Origin: Desulfogranum japonicum DSM 18378
GTDB lineage: Bacteria; Desulfobacterota; Desulfobulbia; Desulfobulbales; Desulfobulbaceae
Assembly: GCF_000429945.1 (NCBI RefSeq)
Contig: NZ_AUCV01000014.1
Coordinates: 1-64,000 of the forward strand
DNA: 64,000 nt
Direction: 5' to 3'
Below the pieces are notes generated by a model that worked only from the letters and a program-made list of their open reading frames with translations, was not told where the DNA came from and searched no databases. Below, in pieces: positions 10,524-19,924 of this stretch (positions are counted from its first letter, which is position 1; the number at the start of each line of letters is the position of its first letter). Position numbers and translations under genes: made by a program.

Positions 10524-11483
10524 TTAAGCTGCGGCTGAAAGAACCAGCTTTTTCAGGGCAGTAATAAATTGAGGATCCGTATTCAGGCCGCTGGTAGTCA
10601 CAAAGTGCATACCCAGCCCTTCTGCCAGTTCACGATATTCAATATCGAGTTCTACCAAGGTCTCCACGTGATCAGAGACAAAGGATATGGGCACCACCAG
10701 AACATTTTTCATGTTTTTTCTGGCCAGATTTTCCAAGGTTTCTTTGGTTGAGGGACCCAGCCACTCGACTGGACCGCTTCGGCTTTGGTAGCAGAGGATG
10801 CCTTTTCGTTCTGTCTGTTTTTCCAGGGCTTTGATGGTTATCTGCAGATGGTCGACATACGGATCGCCTTCTTCGATGAAGCGAACCGGCAGGCTGTGGG
10901 CACTGTAAAGAATCTGCACCGGCTCTCCGTTAAAGTGTTTCACCCCCTGTCGAATTTTTGTGACCAGGCTGTCGATATATGCCGTTTGATCCGGCCACTG
11001 CCTGATGACATGCAGAGGGACTGACCAGGAAAGCCTGTTCAGGCAGTCGCGCACATCAGCCAGGGATGACCCTGTAGTTGCTACGGAATAGTGCGGGTAC
11101 AGAGGCAGGGCGATGATTTTATCCACACCCTCATCCCGAAGTTCCTGCAGTGTTTCCATGGCATAGGGATGCCAGTATCTCATGCATGAACGTACCAGAA
11201 AAGAACCATGTGCCCCCAGTTGCGTTTCCAATGCGCTTGCCTGTTGGTCTGTTATTCTTCGTATCGGTGAACCTCCCCCCATGTGTGCGTAACTCGCCGC
11301 ACTTTTCGGGGCCCGTTTTTTAGCTATCCACCAGGCTATGGGTTTTTGCAAAAAACATGGGCCCAGCCGGATGATGCTGCGATCGGAAAAGAGGTTAAAA
11401 AGAAAAGGGCGGATATCTTCAGTTTTTTCAGGGCCTCCTAGGTTCAGCAGCAGGACACCTGTTTTCTGGTTACGTATTTTCAT
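10524..11483 (-). CDS. hemH: Ferrochelatase
   Basis: A 319-residue enzyme that inserts ferrous iron into a porphyrin in the last steps of heme synthesis. Typical segments are GVLLLNLGGPEKTEDIRPFL (residues 9-28), MGGGSPI, MRYWHPY, ALPLYPHYS with the conserved Tyr-Pro-His-Tyr, the catalytic-His stretch YSAHSLPVRFIEEGDPY, and PISFVSDHVETLVELDIEYRE with the conserved Glu. No other heme gene is nearby. Whether it acts on protoporphyrin or coproporphyrin cannot be told from these motifs. It is transcribed against rodA. Confidence 0.95.
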   Translation of the reverse strand: MKIRNQKTGVLLLNLGGPEKTEDIRPFLFNLFSDRSIIRLGPCFLQKPIAWWIAKKRAPKSAASYAHMGGGSPIRRITDQQASALETQLGAHGSFLVRSCMRYWHPYAMETLQELRDEGVDKIIALPLYPHYSVATTGSSLADVRDCLNRLSWSVPLHVIRQWPDQTAYIDSLVTKIRQGVKHFNGEPVQILYSAHSLPVRFIEEGDPYVDHLQITIKALEKQTERKGILCYQSRSGPVEWLGPSTKETLENLARKNMKNVLVVPISFVSDHVETLVELDIEYRELAEGLGMHFVTTSGLNTDPQFITALKKLVLSAAA

Positions 11484-12167
11484 GGCTATGAATCTACCTG
11501 CAAGGGGAGTCTGGAGTCAAGAAGAGTATGGTTTTAAAATGCACTATTCTATATCTCTTATGAGCTTGTTTTTTCGTTTTGTTGCATGTGGATGAGCGAT
11601 TATTTTACAAAAAGTATGAATAAAGCATGTTTCTCCCTCTTGATTTCTTGGGCTATCAGTGGCTATAGTACAGGTATGGTTATGCCGTATTCTTTCATAT
11701 CCTTCCTGTATAATAGCCCTATCCGTTCTGGATTATTTCCACTTGCCCTGAGTACAGGGCAGCCAGGCAGTGCTTCTCAAGCAACAGTATCCAGCTTTGC
11801 AAACAATGTTATATTCGACATATTGTTTCTGAAATATCAATGTTTTTTCAGTGGCCAACTGTTCTATATGACGTGTTTTCATTGCGCGGCCGGCTTTTTG
11901 GGACGAACAATGGATAATGTATGGAAAGGTCGGGATTACGTGTATACCCATTTTGTTACGTCTGTCCGGAAACAGAGAATGCTTTCCAACCATAGGGGAC
12001 CCGAGCAGGTTGCAGAAACGGGTCGTCGTACTACCTTACCGTCTATTTTTCGGCGAACACCTTGTGGCGGAAGCCGCTTTGCAGAATTCAAAGGCATTGT
12101 ATTGTTTCAGGGCGGACAACCATATGCGGCATTGGGCCGCTGACGCTACTTTTAGTGGAGGATGTAT
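11484..12167. other. Intergenic region, no convincing gene
   Basis: About 680 bases between the divergent hemH and the HPF-like gene. One open frame of 185 codons (11586-12143) exists on the plus strand, but its product has irregular composition, no domain and no ribosome binding site. The region should hold the hemH and HPF promoters; no defined site or structured RNA was recognised. Confidence 0.4.
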
Positions 12168-12713
12168 ATGGAACTGAAAATCGAGGCCAAAAATCTGGAC
12201 ATTCGAAAAAGTTGGCAGAATAAGATCGAAGATGAGCGTCAAAAGCTTATTCGTCATTATGCTAATTTTGTTCTCCATCTGCGTGTCACAATCGAAGCGA
12301 CCCCAGGATATAAGGAAGGTGGTTATGAGGTTCGCTTGGTTGCCTCGGTGCCAAATGATACCGTTGTCGTCAAGCGGTGGGGAGAAAAGGTACGCCCCCT
12401 GCTGGTGGAAGCCTTTGACGTTCTTGGTCTGCAATTAAAGGAGATTGTTCGTAAAAAGCAGAATCATAAATCCTCTCGAGTTAACCAGGGTGCAGCAATA
12501 GACAGTACTGCTGCCGGTACAGTGCGAAGACTGTTTCCTGATGAGGCATACGGTTTTATAGTAACCGGTGATAACAGGGAAGTGTTTTTCCATGCCGGTG
12601 CTCTCAAGGACATCTCCATGGGAGATCTTACCGAAGGCGATGCTGTTATCTGTGCAATTCAGGAAGGCGATAAAGGACCACAGGCTGCCTGGGTAAAATC
12701 TCACACCTCCTAG
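12168..12713 (+). CDS. Ribosome hibernation factor domain fused to cold-shock domain
   Basis: A 181-residue protein. The N-terminal half (about 1-100) resembles the HPF/RaiA (S30AE) fold, which binds the 30S decoding region of idle ribosomes: MELKIEAKNLDIRKSWQNKI and RVTIEATPGYKEGGYEVRLV. The C-terminal part (about 118-180) is a cold-shock domain with the RNP1-like AYGFIV and the RNP2-like VFFHAGAL. The start is set by GGAGG at 12157-12161: the first ATG (12162) abuts it, and the second (12168) is 6 bases away, so 12168 is chosen. It stands alone with its own terminator. Role in stress or stationary-phase translation is inferred from the domains. Confidence 0.85.
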   Translation: MELKIEAKNLDIRKSWQNKIEDERQKLIRHYANFVLHLRVTIEATPGYKEGGYEVRLVASVPNDTVVVKRWGEKVRPLLVEAFDVLGLQLKEIVRKKQNHKSSRVNQGAAIDSTAAGTVRRLFPDEAYGFIVTGDNREVFFHAGALKDISMGDLTEGDAVICAIQEGDKGPQAAWVKSHTS

Positions 12714-12756
12714 TACGTAAGCGCTGTATTTGTAAAAAATATAATGCGTGAATTTT

Positions 12757-12787
12757 AACCTCTGTCAGTTTTGGCAGAGGTTTTTTA
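12757..12787 (+). terminator. Terminator after the HPF-cold-shock gene
   Basis: Stem AACCTCTGTCA / TGGCAGAGGTT (one T-G pair) with loop GTTT, followed by TTTTTATTTT. It lies about 45 bases after the stop codon. Confidence 0.85.
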
Positions 12788-13069
12788 TTTTGCTTTACGA
12801 GAGAAAGCAGGTATTTTCCAGCTAGCCCGGATTTTTTCATGAGCGGTTTTTATCATGTCTGTTCACCGCGCAAGGTAATTTTTCCCACTCGTTTAACAGG
12901 TGCTGTTATTTCAGAAAGTTAAATGGTGGTTCAAAAAGTTACGAGAAATGCGGGCCTGGAGAATTCCTACCAGAATAGCAGGCCACATTTTACGGCATCA
13001 AAATAGACGCCTGAGGCTATCCATTTCATATCCATTCTTTGGCGTTTTCTCAACTTTACAGGGATGTTC
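12788..13069. other. Upstream region of polA, nothing recognised
   Basis: About 280 bases between the HPF terminator and polA. It presumably holds the polA promoter, but no clear -35/-10 pair was found. Confidence 0.3.
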
Positions 13070-15751
13070 ATGGTAAAACCAGTAGTTTATCTCATCGACG
13101 GAAGTGCATACATATACCGCGCATATCATGCAATCAAACCATTGTCAAACAGTAGCGGGCTGCCTACACATGCAGTATTTGGCTTTGCGACAATTTTAAA
13201 AAAGCTCATGAATGAAAAGCAGCCGGAGTATCTGGCAATCGCCTTTGACACTCGGGGAAAGGTCTTTCGTCATGATATGTATGCTGATTATAAAGCAAAC
13301 CGTCCTCCTATGCCTGAAGATCTCGCAGTACAGATCCCGCATATTCGATCGTTGGTGCGTGCTTATAACATTCTGAGCCTTGAAGAATCAACCCAGGAAG
13401 CCGATGACCTGATAGCCTCTGCCACCAGTGTCCTTACCCTGGCTGGCTGTGAGGTGGTAATCGTTTCCGGTGATAAAGATCTGATGCAGTTGGTATCTGA
13501 ATCGGTCCGCCTATGGGATCCTATGAATGACCGGCTTATGGATATAGCTGCAGTTGAAAAAAAATACGGTCTGCCCCCAGAAAGACTCCTTGATTACTTT
13601 GCCATGGTCGGCGACAGTTCTGATAATGTGCCAGGTGTGCCTGGGGTTGGTCCTAAAACCGCGCTGAAATATCTGGAACAGTACGGCAATCTGGACAACT
13701 TCTACCAGCACCTGGACGAACTGAAGCAAAACAAAACCACCCAACGCATCAGGGACCACCAGGCCGATGCCTTCCTTTCCCGGGATCTGATACGGCTCAA
13801 TCATGAGGCCCCTGTCCCTGAAGACCTTGCAGAGTATATCTGCAGGCCGGCCAATAATGAAGCTCTTCGCTCTCTGTTTACAGAACTGGAATTTCATACG
13901 CTGCTCAAAAACGAGGTGCATAGCGCTAAAGTTGATACAAGCACCTTCTCCCTGGTCAGTACAGAGGAAGAACTGATTGAACTTGTAGAAAGGCTGCGAA
14001 CAGCAAAAAGCTTGGTCATTGATACAGAAACCGATTCACTGGACGTTCTTCAGGCAAATCTTGTCGGTATTTCTGTATGTATGGATGAAAATGCTGCCTG
14101 GTACCTGCCCTGTGGCCACGTAAATGAGAACGGTGACCGCCAGACAGGTCAGCTCGAACTGCAGCAGGTTGTTGAACGCCTCAGACCATTGCTGGAAGAT
14201 GAGCGTATAGAGAAAATTGGCCATAACATCAAATATGATCTGGCGGTTTTGAGGCGTCAGGAAAATGGCAACATTCAGCTTAACGGCCCTCTCTTTGATA
14301 CCATGGTAGGAGCCTGGTTGCTTGATCCTGGAAGAAGGTCATATAAACTTGATGATCTCTGCGAAGCGATTGATATGCGGCTGACTTCCTTTGCCGAAGT
14401 TGTCCAAGGAGATAAAAGAGAAGACGCATTCACCAGGGTTTCCCTTGAAGATGCTGCAAATTACAGCTGTGAAGATGTGTTCGCTGCCTGCACACTCTAT
14501 CAACGGCAGGTACCTGAGCTGGAAACTCTCGGCATGATGGAGCTATACCGTGATCTTGAAGGGCCTTTGATTTCCTTGCTTCAGCAGATGGAGGCCAATG
14601 GCGTGTTGGTGGACGGTGAATTGCTGCAGCAGCTTTCACTAGACTTTGCAACACAACTGGCAGGATGCGAACAGGAAATCTATACTCTTGCAGGAAAAGA
14701 ATTCAATATCCAATCTCCCAAGCAGTTGGGCGATGTTTTGTTTGAAGATTTGCAGTTACCGAAGGGGAGAAAAACTAAAACAGGCTGGTCCACCGATGTT
14801 AAGGTACTTGAAAAGCTGGCCGGGCAGCATGAGTTACCTGCAAAGGTCTTACACTATCGAAATTTGGCAAAATTGAAATCCACCTACGTTGACAAGCTAG
14901 CCGAATTACGGCATGCAAATACCGGAAGGGTCCATACTTCATTCAACCAATGTGGTACAGCCACAGGGCGTCTGAGTTCCAGTAATCCCAATCTGCAGAA
15001 TATTCCCATCCGTACGGCTGAGGGGCGGCGTATCCGTGAAGCTTTCATCGCGCCCCAGGGTCACGCCTTAATCTCCGGAGATTATTCCCAGATCGATCTG
15101 CGGGTTATGGCCCATTACTCCAAGGATGAAAAATTGCTTGAGGCGTTCCTCCAAGGGGAAGACATACACAGGAGAACTGCTTCGCAGATCTTCTTTGTAG
15201 CACCGGAGCTTGTTACTTCTGAAATGCGCAGGGTGGCCAAAACAATCAATTTCGGTATTGTTTACGGCATGTCCAGTTTCGGTCTGGCAAGCCAGCTTGA
15301 TCTGAGCCGCAAGGAAGCGCAGACATTTATTGATAGATATTTCGATCATTTTGCCGGTATTCGTCAATTTATGGACAAGATTGTGGAGCAAGCCAGAGAA
15401 AATGGCTTTGTTTCCACATTATTCGGAAGAAGGCGTCCTGTTCCTGATATCTTGAATACAAATAAGAGTAAACGTGAGTTTGCAGAACGTATCGCCATTA
15501 ATACCCCTATTCAAGGGACAGCTGCCGATGTCATGAAAGCTGCCATGCTGCGCGTAAACAGGGCTTTGAATGAAGGACAGTATCAGTCCCGGATGATACT
15601 TCAGGTTCATGATGAGCTGGTACTGGAAGTGCCTGATGATGAACATGAAGAGGTCATGCTGCTGCTGAAGCGGGAAATGGAAGCTGCAGCCCAGCTGGCA
15701 GTTCCTCTGACAGTGCATGTGCAACAAGGTCAAAATCTTGGCAAGGAGTGA
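13070..15751 (+). CDS. polA: DNA polymerase I
   Basis: An 893-residue repair and Okazaki-fragment polymerase with all three domains. The 5'-nuclease (about 1-290) shows LIDGSAYIYRAYHAI and GDSSDNVPGVPGVGPKTA. The 3'-5' exonuclease (about 305-485) keeps its acidic residues: VIDTETDSLD, GHNIKYDLAVL and YSCED. The polymerase has motif A GDYSQIDLRVMAHYS, motif B RRVAKTINFGIVYGMS and motif C QVHDELVLEV. The Phe in the O-helix (NFG) favours deoxynucleotides. The in-frame ATG at 13064 lies too close to AGGG; the ATG at 13070 has it 6 bases upstream. Monocistronic as far as can be seen. Confidence 0.97.
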   Translation: MVKPVVYLIDGSAYIYRAYHAIKPLSNSSGLPTHAVFGFATILKKLMNEKQPEYLAIAFDTRGKVFRHDMYADYKANRPPMPEDLAVQIPHIRSLVRAYNILSLEESTQEADDLIASATSVLTLAGCEVVIVSGDKDLMQLVSESVRLWDPMNDRLMDIAAVEKKYGLPPERLLDYFAMVGDSSDNVPGVPGVGPKTALKYLEQYGNLDNFYQHLDELKQNKTTQRIRDHQADAFLSRDLIRLNHEAPVPEDLAEYICRPANNEALRSLFTELEFHTLLKNEVHSAKVDTSTFSLVSTEEELIELVERLRTAKSLVIDTETDSLDVLQANLVGISVCMDENAAWYLPCGHVNENGDRQTGQLELQQVVERLRPLLEDERIEKIGHNIKYDLAVLRRQENGNIQLNGPLFDTMVGAWLLDPGRRSYKLDDLCEAIDMRLTSFAEVVQGDKREDAFTRVSLEDAANYSCEDVFAACTLYQRQVPELETLGMMELYRDLEGPLISLLQQMEANGVLVDGELLQQLSLDFATQLAGCEQEIYTLAGKEFNIQSPKQLGDVLFEDLQLPKGRKTKTGWSTDVKVLEKLAGQHELPAKVLHYRNLAKLKSTYVDKLAELRHANTGRVHTSFNQCGTATGRLSSSNPNLQNIPIRTAEGRRIREAFIAPQGHALISGDYSQIDLRVMAHYSKDEKLLEAFLQGEDIHRRTASQIFFVAPELVTSEMRRVAKTINFGIVYGMSSFGLASQLDLSRKEAQTFIDRYFDHFAGIRQFMDKIVEQARENGFVSTLFGRRRPVPDILNTNKSKREFAERIAINTPIQGTAADVMKAAMLRVNRALNEGQYQSRMILQVHDELVLEVPDDEHEEVMLLLKREMEAAAQLAVPLTVHVQQGQNLGKE

Positions 15752-16293
15752 AAAGGGACTGTTGACTATCAGTCACCCGTGAGGGACCGGCGCAGACATT
15801 GCGTTGTAAACTGTAGGGTGTTTGACTTTTTGCAGAAAAACATATGATAATAGATCGTTGCCTGTCTTTTGATATGCGTTGGCAAGACGGGCAACGGCGT
15901 TGAAAGTACACGAATTCTGGATTCAGGCGTATATAGGCTGAGGTTTTAGTAAGAACTTTCGTATTTTCGGATGTGTTGCAATGCGACGGAGTTCTAGAGA
16001 AATAATTTTTTTGCTAATTGTTTAACCTGCTGACTTTATAAAAGAATGTGTTTGTGGTATAAGAATTTCACTATCGAAATAGTGGCGCTGGGCAATTTGG
16101 CTGAGCACAGGACAGTGGGTATGTAATTCCAGAAAACTGAAATAATGTTGGTGTTATAATCCGAATATTTGAAATAATAATGGTGTGAGGTGTTGCCAAT
16201 AGGCTGAAATATCCCTTTTTGGCGCATATAGAGCGGGTGGTGCGAATGTTGCATGAAGAAAGACAAGTTTTAAGTCTCTCAAGGAGGTATGCC
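15752..16293. other. Intergenic region with a long-stem hairpin
   Basis: About 540 bases. At 15856-15896 there is a hairpin with a 13-bp stem (CGTTGCCTGTCTT / AAGACGGGCAACG, 12 of 13 complementary) and a 15-base loop, without a T run. The rest is A+T-rich with no recognised gene. Confidence 0.45.
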
Positions 16294-16416
16294 ATGACCC
16301 CTCGACAAGCAATACGCATATTAATGCTCAGCCCCATTTACTTTCGATTGAACACAATTGAACGTTTAAGATTGGTCAGAGAGTATTGTCGCTCACTTAA
16401 GACTACCAAGGTCTGA
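16294..16416 (+). CDS. Small 40-aa protein upstream of a PilZ gene
   Basis: The product MTPRQAIRILMLSPIYFRLN... is a basic, helix-forming 40-mer ending in LKTTKV, not recognised as a known family. The start is well supported: AAGGAGG at 16281-16287 is 6 bases from the ATG at 16294; the frame continues upstream to 16219 but without such a site. It is followed after 19 bases by a PilZ gene with its own ribosome binding site, so the two are probably co-transcribed. Function unknown. Confidence 0.6.
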   Translation: MTPRQAIRILMLSPIYFRLNTIERLRLVREYCRSLKTTKV

Positions 16417-16435
16417 AGGACCTTTAAGGAGTACT

Positions 16436-16810
16436 ATGGATAACAATACCGTTTCAGTAAAGGAACGTAGAAAATTTCCAAGGTACAGGGTTAAAGACGG
16501 TGTATTTGCTTTCCTTGGCAGCACTCCCGGTATGATTGTCGATATCAGCGAAGGCGGGATGGCCATTGAATACATCGTGTTGAATAAAGACGAAGTATCT
16601 GCGGCGTCATTTGATCTTTTTTCCACTCATCAGCAAGATTATATCGCCAATATCCCCGGAGCAACGGTGGGTGAGGTGGATGTGTTTCCTTCTTCCTATT
16701 TCAGCAGCTTTAAAACAACCAGGCTGAGTGTGCAGTTTGGTGAAATGAACAGGGAACAGCAGTCAAAACTACGGTATTTTATTCTTCAGAATACCATCGC
16801 ACTCGCCTGA
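16436..16810 (+). CDS. PilZ-domain protein (probable c-di-GMP binding)
   Basis: A 124-residue single-domain protein. The c-di-GMP-binding signature is present: ERRKFPRYRV (RxxxR, residues 10-19) and IVDISEGGMAI (DxSxxG, about 36-46). The C-terminal half (GEVDVFPSSYFSSFKTTRLSVQFGEM) completes the beta barrel. AAGGAG sits about 6 bases before the ATG. The small upstream gene is the only close neighbour; a diguanylate cyclase is encoded about 22 kb away (38156-40303). Target process unknown. Confidence 0.85.
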   Translation: MDNNTVSVKERRKFPRYRVKDGVFAFLGSTPGMIVDISEGGMAIEYIVLNKDEVSAASFDLFSTHQQDYIANIPGATVGEVDVFPSSYFSSFKTTRLSVQFGEMNREQQSKLRYFILQNTIALA

Positions 16811-17036
16811 GTGTGCACCCGATTTCCTCACCGCAGGCTATGCGCATGCTGGTCTGTTATGCTGTCAAGAATCATCTTTTTTGAGTGCCCGGTTTTGTGT
16901 AAGAAGTGGTATGAAGTTCGTTTGGGTAATTCCAATTACCAAAATGTATATTGGTTGGATTCAACCTGCTTTTCAACCATGATAAATGCGGGCCGGGAGC
17001 ACTGAAAAGAGCTATACCCTTTCGTTTGTAGTACCT

Positions 17037-17102
17037 CTGCCACATCGTAGCTTCATTGACGTGATACACTGCTATTGAATCATTGAAGCAACGATGTGGC
17101 AG
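17037..17102. repeat. Long inverted repeat between convergent genes
   Basis: Arms CTGCCACATCGTAGCTTCA (17037-17055) and TGAAGCAACGATGTGGCAG (17084-17102) are complementary at 18 of 19 positions around a 28-base loop. It lies 14 bases beyond the citrate synthase stop codon and may act as a transcript-end stem or be a remnant of a small mobile element. There is no T run. Confidence 0.6.
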
Positions 17103-17116
17103 AAGAAACCTGTTCG

Positions 17117-18418
17117 TTAAAACCTTTCTCCAATGGGTATGAACGTTCTTTGCGGTTCGCCGGCATAGACCTGTCTGGGTCGCATGATCTTTGTTTGCGG
17201 ATCCTCGCGCATTTCCTTCCATTGAGCAATCCAGCCCGGCAATCTTCCCAGCGCAAACATTACTGTAAACATGTTGGTCGGGATACCGATGGCCCGATAG
17301 ATAATTCCCGAATAGAAATCCACATTGGGATACAAGTTGCGACTGACAAAATACTCGTCATTAAGAACAATGTCCTCCAGGTTCCTGGCAATTTCCAGGA
17401 GTGGATCAGAAACGTTCAATACTGCCAGAATACCGTCGCAGGCTTTTTTGATGATTGTGCCGCGGGGGTCATAGGTACGGTAGACTCTATGACCAAATCC
17501 GGATAACCGGAAAGGGTCGTTCTTATCCTTGGCCTTGGCAATATATTTTTTATAGTCGTTACCGTCAGCGTAGATAGCCTGCAACATTTGAATAACAGCC
17601 TCATTGGCTCCACCGTGGAGCGGACCCCACAGGGCGTTGATTCCTGCTGATATGGATGCATACAGGTTTACCCCTGCGCTTCCTACCAGGCGGACAGCCG
17701 AGGTTGAGCAGTTTTGTTCGTGATCTGCATGGAGGATAAGTAATTTATTCATCGCTGCAACAACTTCAGGCTGTACGGTATAGGGACGAACCGGTGTGTC
17801 AAACATCATGTTCAGAAAGTTACCGCAATAACTCAGGTCATTTCTTGGGTAAACCAGTGGATGGCCCATGGATTTTTTATAGGAAAATGCAGCAATGGTG
17901 CGTACCTTGGAAATTAAACGGCTGGCAGTTTTATCTATATTTTCCAAAGGGTCGCCACCCATCTCCGGATAGTAATTATGGAGACTGTTGACCATCACAG
18001 AAAGGATGGCCATAGGGGAAGCGTTGGGCGGAAAATGATCGAAAAAGTGGATCATATCTTCGTGCAGCAACGCATATTCTTCAAGCAGAGTGCGGAAACC
18101 TTCCAGTTCCTCACGATTGGGCAATTTGTTATGAAGCAGGAGATAGGCCACTTCGATAAACAGGCATTTTTCCGCGAGATCTTCAATGTCATAACCACGA
18201 TAGCGAAGAATACCTTTGTCGCCATCCAGGAAGGTGATTGCACTGCTGCATGTGGCAGAATTTTTGGAGCCAACGTCATAAACCACGTAGCCTGTTTCTT
18301 TCATTAATGTGGAGATATCGATGGCTTTATCACCCTCTGCCCCTTTAAGTATTGGAAGATAATGGGTTTTGCCTTCAATCACAAGTTGGGCATGAGTTTT
18401 TAAAATAGCGTCTGTCAT
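17117..18418 (-). CDS. gltA: Citrate synthase
   Basis: A 433-residue enzyme condensing acetyl-CoA with oxaloacetate. The catalytic residues can be seen in HADHEQNCST (about 230), GFGHRVYRTYDPR (about 306) and VDFYSGIIYRAIGIP (about 363). Length and sequence fit the proteobacterial hexameric type II group. The frame is open up to 18595, but the conserved N-terminus begins at MTDAILKTHAQLVIEGK, i.e. at 18418. It is a single gene, convergent with the PilZ gene. In an anaerobe it would feed an oxidative or split TCA pathway; this is inference. Confidence 0.95.
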   Translation of the reverse strand: MTDAILKTHAQLVIEGKTHYLPILKGAEGDKAIDISTLMKETGYVVYDVGSKNSATCSSAITFLDGDKGILRYRGYDIEDLAEKCLFIEVAYLLLHNKLPNREELEGFRTLLEEYALLHEDMIHFFDHFPPNASPMAILSVMVNSLHNYYPEMGGDPLENIDKTASRLISKVRTIAAFSYKKSMGHPLVYPRNDLSYCGNFLNMMFDTPVRPYTVQPEVVAAMNKLLILHADHEQNCSTSAVRLVGSAGVNLYASISAGINALWGPLHGGANEAVIQMLQAIYADGNDYKKYIAKAKDKNDPFRLSGFGHRVYRTYDPRGTIIKKACDGILAVLNVSDPLLEIARNLEDIVLNDEYFVSRNLYPNVDFYSGIIYRAIGIPTNMFTVMFALGRLPGWIAQWKEMREDPQTKIMRPRQVYAGEPQRTFIPIGERF

Positions 18419-18985
18419 ATTCTCATGTACCTTAAAAATAAAAAATACGGTTATCCTGCATTGGTGGTAATGCAGAAGTAGATGGAACCTAATGGTTTCG
18501 GGATCACCTCGCTTTGGAACTGTAGCGTGCCTGTGAAGCACTGCGGCGAGGTTACGGGTTATGGTAAAAGTTGTGGCAGGTGGACGCGCGACCAAGTCCT
18601 CTTTCTACCAGGGAGAAGAGTCTTCAGTTCTCATTCAAGTTTACAGCATACAGTATTTTCGATATTTTGACAATAGCCTTCAATGCTTGGAGTGTCTCTG
18701 CCATGCGAATTGTTGCTCATCCAGGCCGTTGATGACGGCACTGCTGAGGTAGTGTCTGTCCATTGTCTTTCATCAACTGCAAAATATACTTGTGAGAAAT
18801 CCGGGCTAATAATGGTAAATTTGGGTATGTACTGGACAACACCTGAGCGTGTGTTTAGGGTTTTTCATGGTATTTCTACAGCTACGAACCACATGGCATC
18901 AAGAAACAGAACACGATGAATGCCATGGGAAGCTGCACAAAGAGCGTGGGCAAACAGTAATATTAACAGGTGAAGTTTGAAAATT
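18419..18985. other. Intergenic region, no gene recognised
   Basis: About 570 bases between divergent genes. It contains GTGTCTGTCCA (near 18752), the same motif that begins the repeat at 30430 and appears at about 22072. Otherwise nothing was recognised; the gltA promoter should be here. Confidence 0.35.
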
Positions 18986-19660
18986 ATGCAGGAACTTAAA
19001 CATATACATAGAGAAATTCAACAGGCAATGGAATTTTGTGTGCCTGAGGGGGCTTTACAGTCAGCAGAAGATGTGCTGGACATTTATCGCGATGACAGGC
19101 TTGGCCTTGGATTGCTCCACGAGTTTTATACCAACCTGCCAGAGGCAAAAGAGGCATATGTTCAGAATATAGTTGTCCTGAGCAGGCACAGGGGTATTTT
19201 TCTGCTCGGCGCAATGATCTCACTGGAAGACGGCTACCTCTACCTGGTCTCCAGTGAAGGGATAGAATTTCAAGGGCGTCTTTCAGACGGTTACCTCGCC
19301 CAGGAGGCATTGGATTTTTTTGAATTTGAAAGTCCGGCGGCTTTTAAAAAGCTGTGCGCAACACCTGAACAACTGGAAATGTATGAACCACTACAGGTAG
19401 ATGCATCCATTTGTCCCGCATGTCACGTGCCTGCCGGTGAAATCCATGAACTCGGCTGTCCGGTAGAGGTATGTCCCTGGTGTGGCGGACAGTTGATTCA
19501 CTGCAGCTGCCGTTATGATCAATTGGGACTGGATGCCATTAGCACAGAGGAAGAGTTAATACGGCTGGAAGAGTTGCTTGAAGAGCGGGGGCGGATTCCG
19601 TACTCCGAGGAGCAGAGACCAAATTTTGCAGATGAAGGGCCTGGCGTCATTTTTGAATAG
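18986..19660 (+). CDS. Hypothetical protein with Cys-rich zinc-ribbon-like segment
   Basis: A 224-residue protein, not recognised beyond its metal-site pattern. The first 130 residues look like a mixed alpha/beta domain (MQELKHIHREIQQAMEFC..., with SRHRGIFLLGAMISLEDGYLYLVSSEG). At about 138-175 is a dense Cys cluster: CPACHVPAGEIHELGC, then CPWCGGQLIHCSC, which could bind one or two zinc ions. The tail is acidic. A TTG at 18977 is in frame but too near the AGGTGAAG sequence; the ATG at 18986 is about 10 bases from it. No neighbour gives a functional clue. Confidence 0.65.
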   Translation: MQELKHIHREIQQAMEFCVPEGALQSAEDVLDIYRDDRLGLGLLHEFYTNLPEAKEAYVQNIVVLSRHRGIFLLGAMISLEDGYLYLVSSEGIEFQGRLSDGYLAQEALDFFEFESPAAFKKLCATPEQLEMYEPLQVDASICPACHVPAGEIHELGCPVEVCPWCGGQLIHCSCRYDQLGLDAISTEEELIRLEELLEERGRIPYSEEQRPNFADEGPGVIFE

Positions 19661-19689
19661 ACCTGGACCTTAGTGTTTCGGAAACATTG

Positions 19690-19713
19690 AATAATTTATT
19701 TTTTCCGTGAACC
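19690..19713. repeat. Degenerate fragment of the MITE-like family
   Basis: AATAATTTATTTTTTCCGTG and the following AACC match the terminal segment of the elements at 1185-1306 and 35284-35444. The rest of the element is not recognisable, so this is a relic at most. Confidence 0.45.
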
Positions 19714-19806
19714 TTAAGTTTACCACGGGTAAACTGGCATTCTTAGACTGCCCCAAATCGCAACGAGCTGTTTTCCAATACAATTAAGCTGGTCAGCCAG
19801 AAAGAG

Positions 19807-19846
19807 AAAGCCGCGTTTCAGAAGAGTCTGAAACGCGGCTTTTTTC
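19807..19846. terminator. Strong bidirectional terminator
   Basis: Perfect 16-bp stem AAAGCCGCGTTTCAGA / TCTGAAACGCGGCTTT with loop AGAG, flanked by A and T runs on both sides. It separates the convergent hypothetical gene and hflC and can serve both. Confidence 0.92.
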
Positions 19847-19924
19847 ATGCAGGAGCAACCCGAAATATCTCCCGGGAGCATTGATGATGCAAGTGAACGT
19901 AAGGTGTTAGATGACCAGGCTCAG

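Noticed and set aside
11586-12143. 185-codon frame before the HPF gene
   Set aside because: No ribosome site, no domain, and uneven composition; likely chance.
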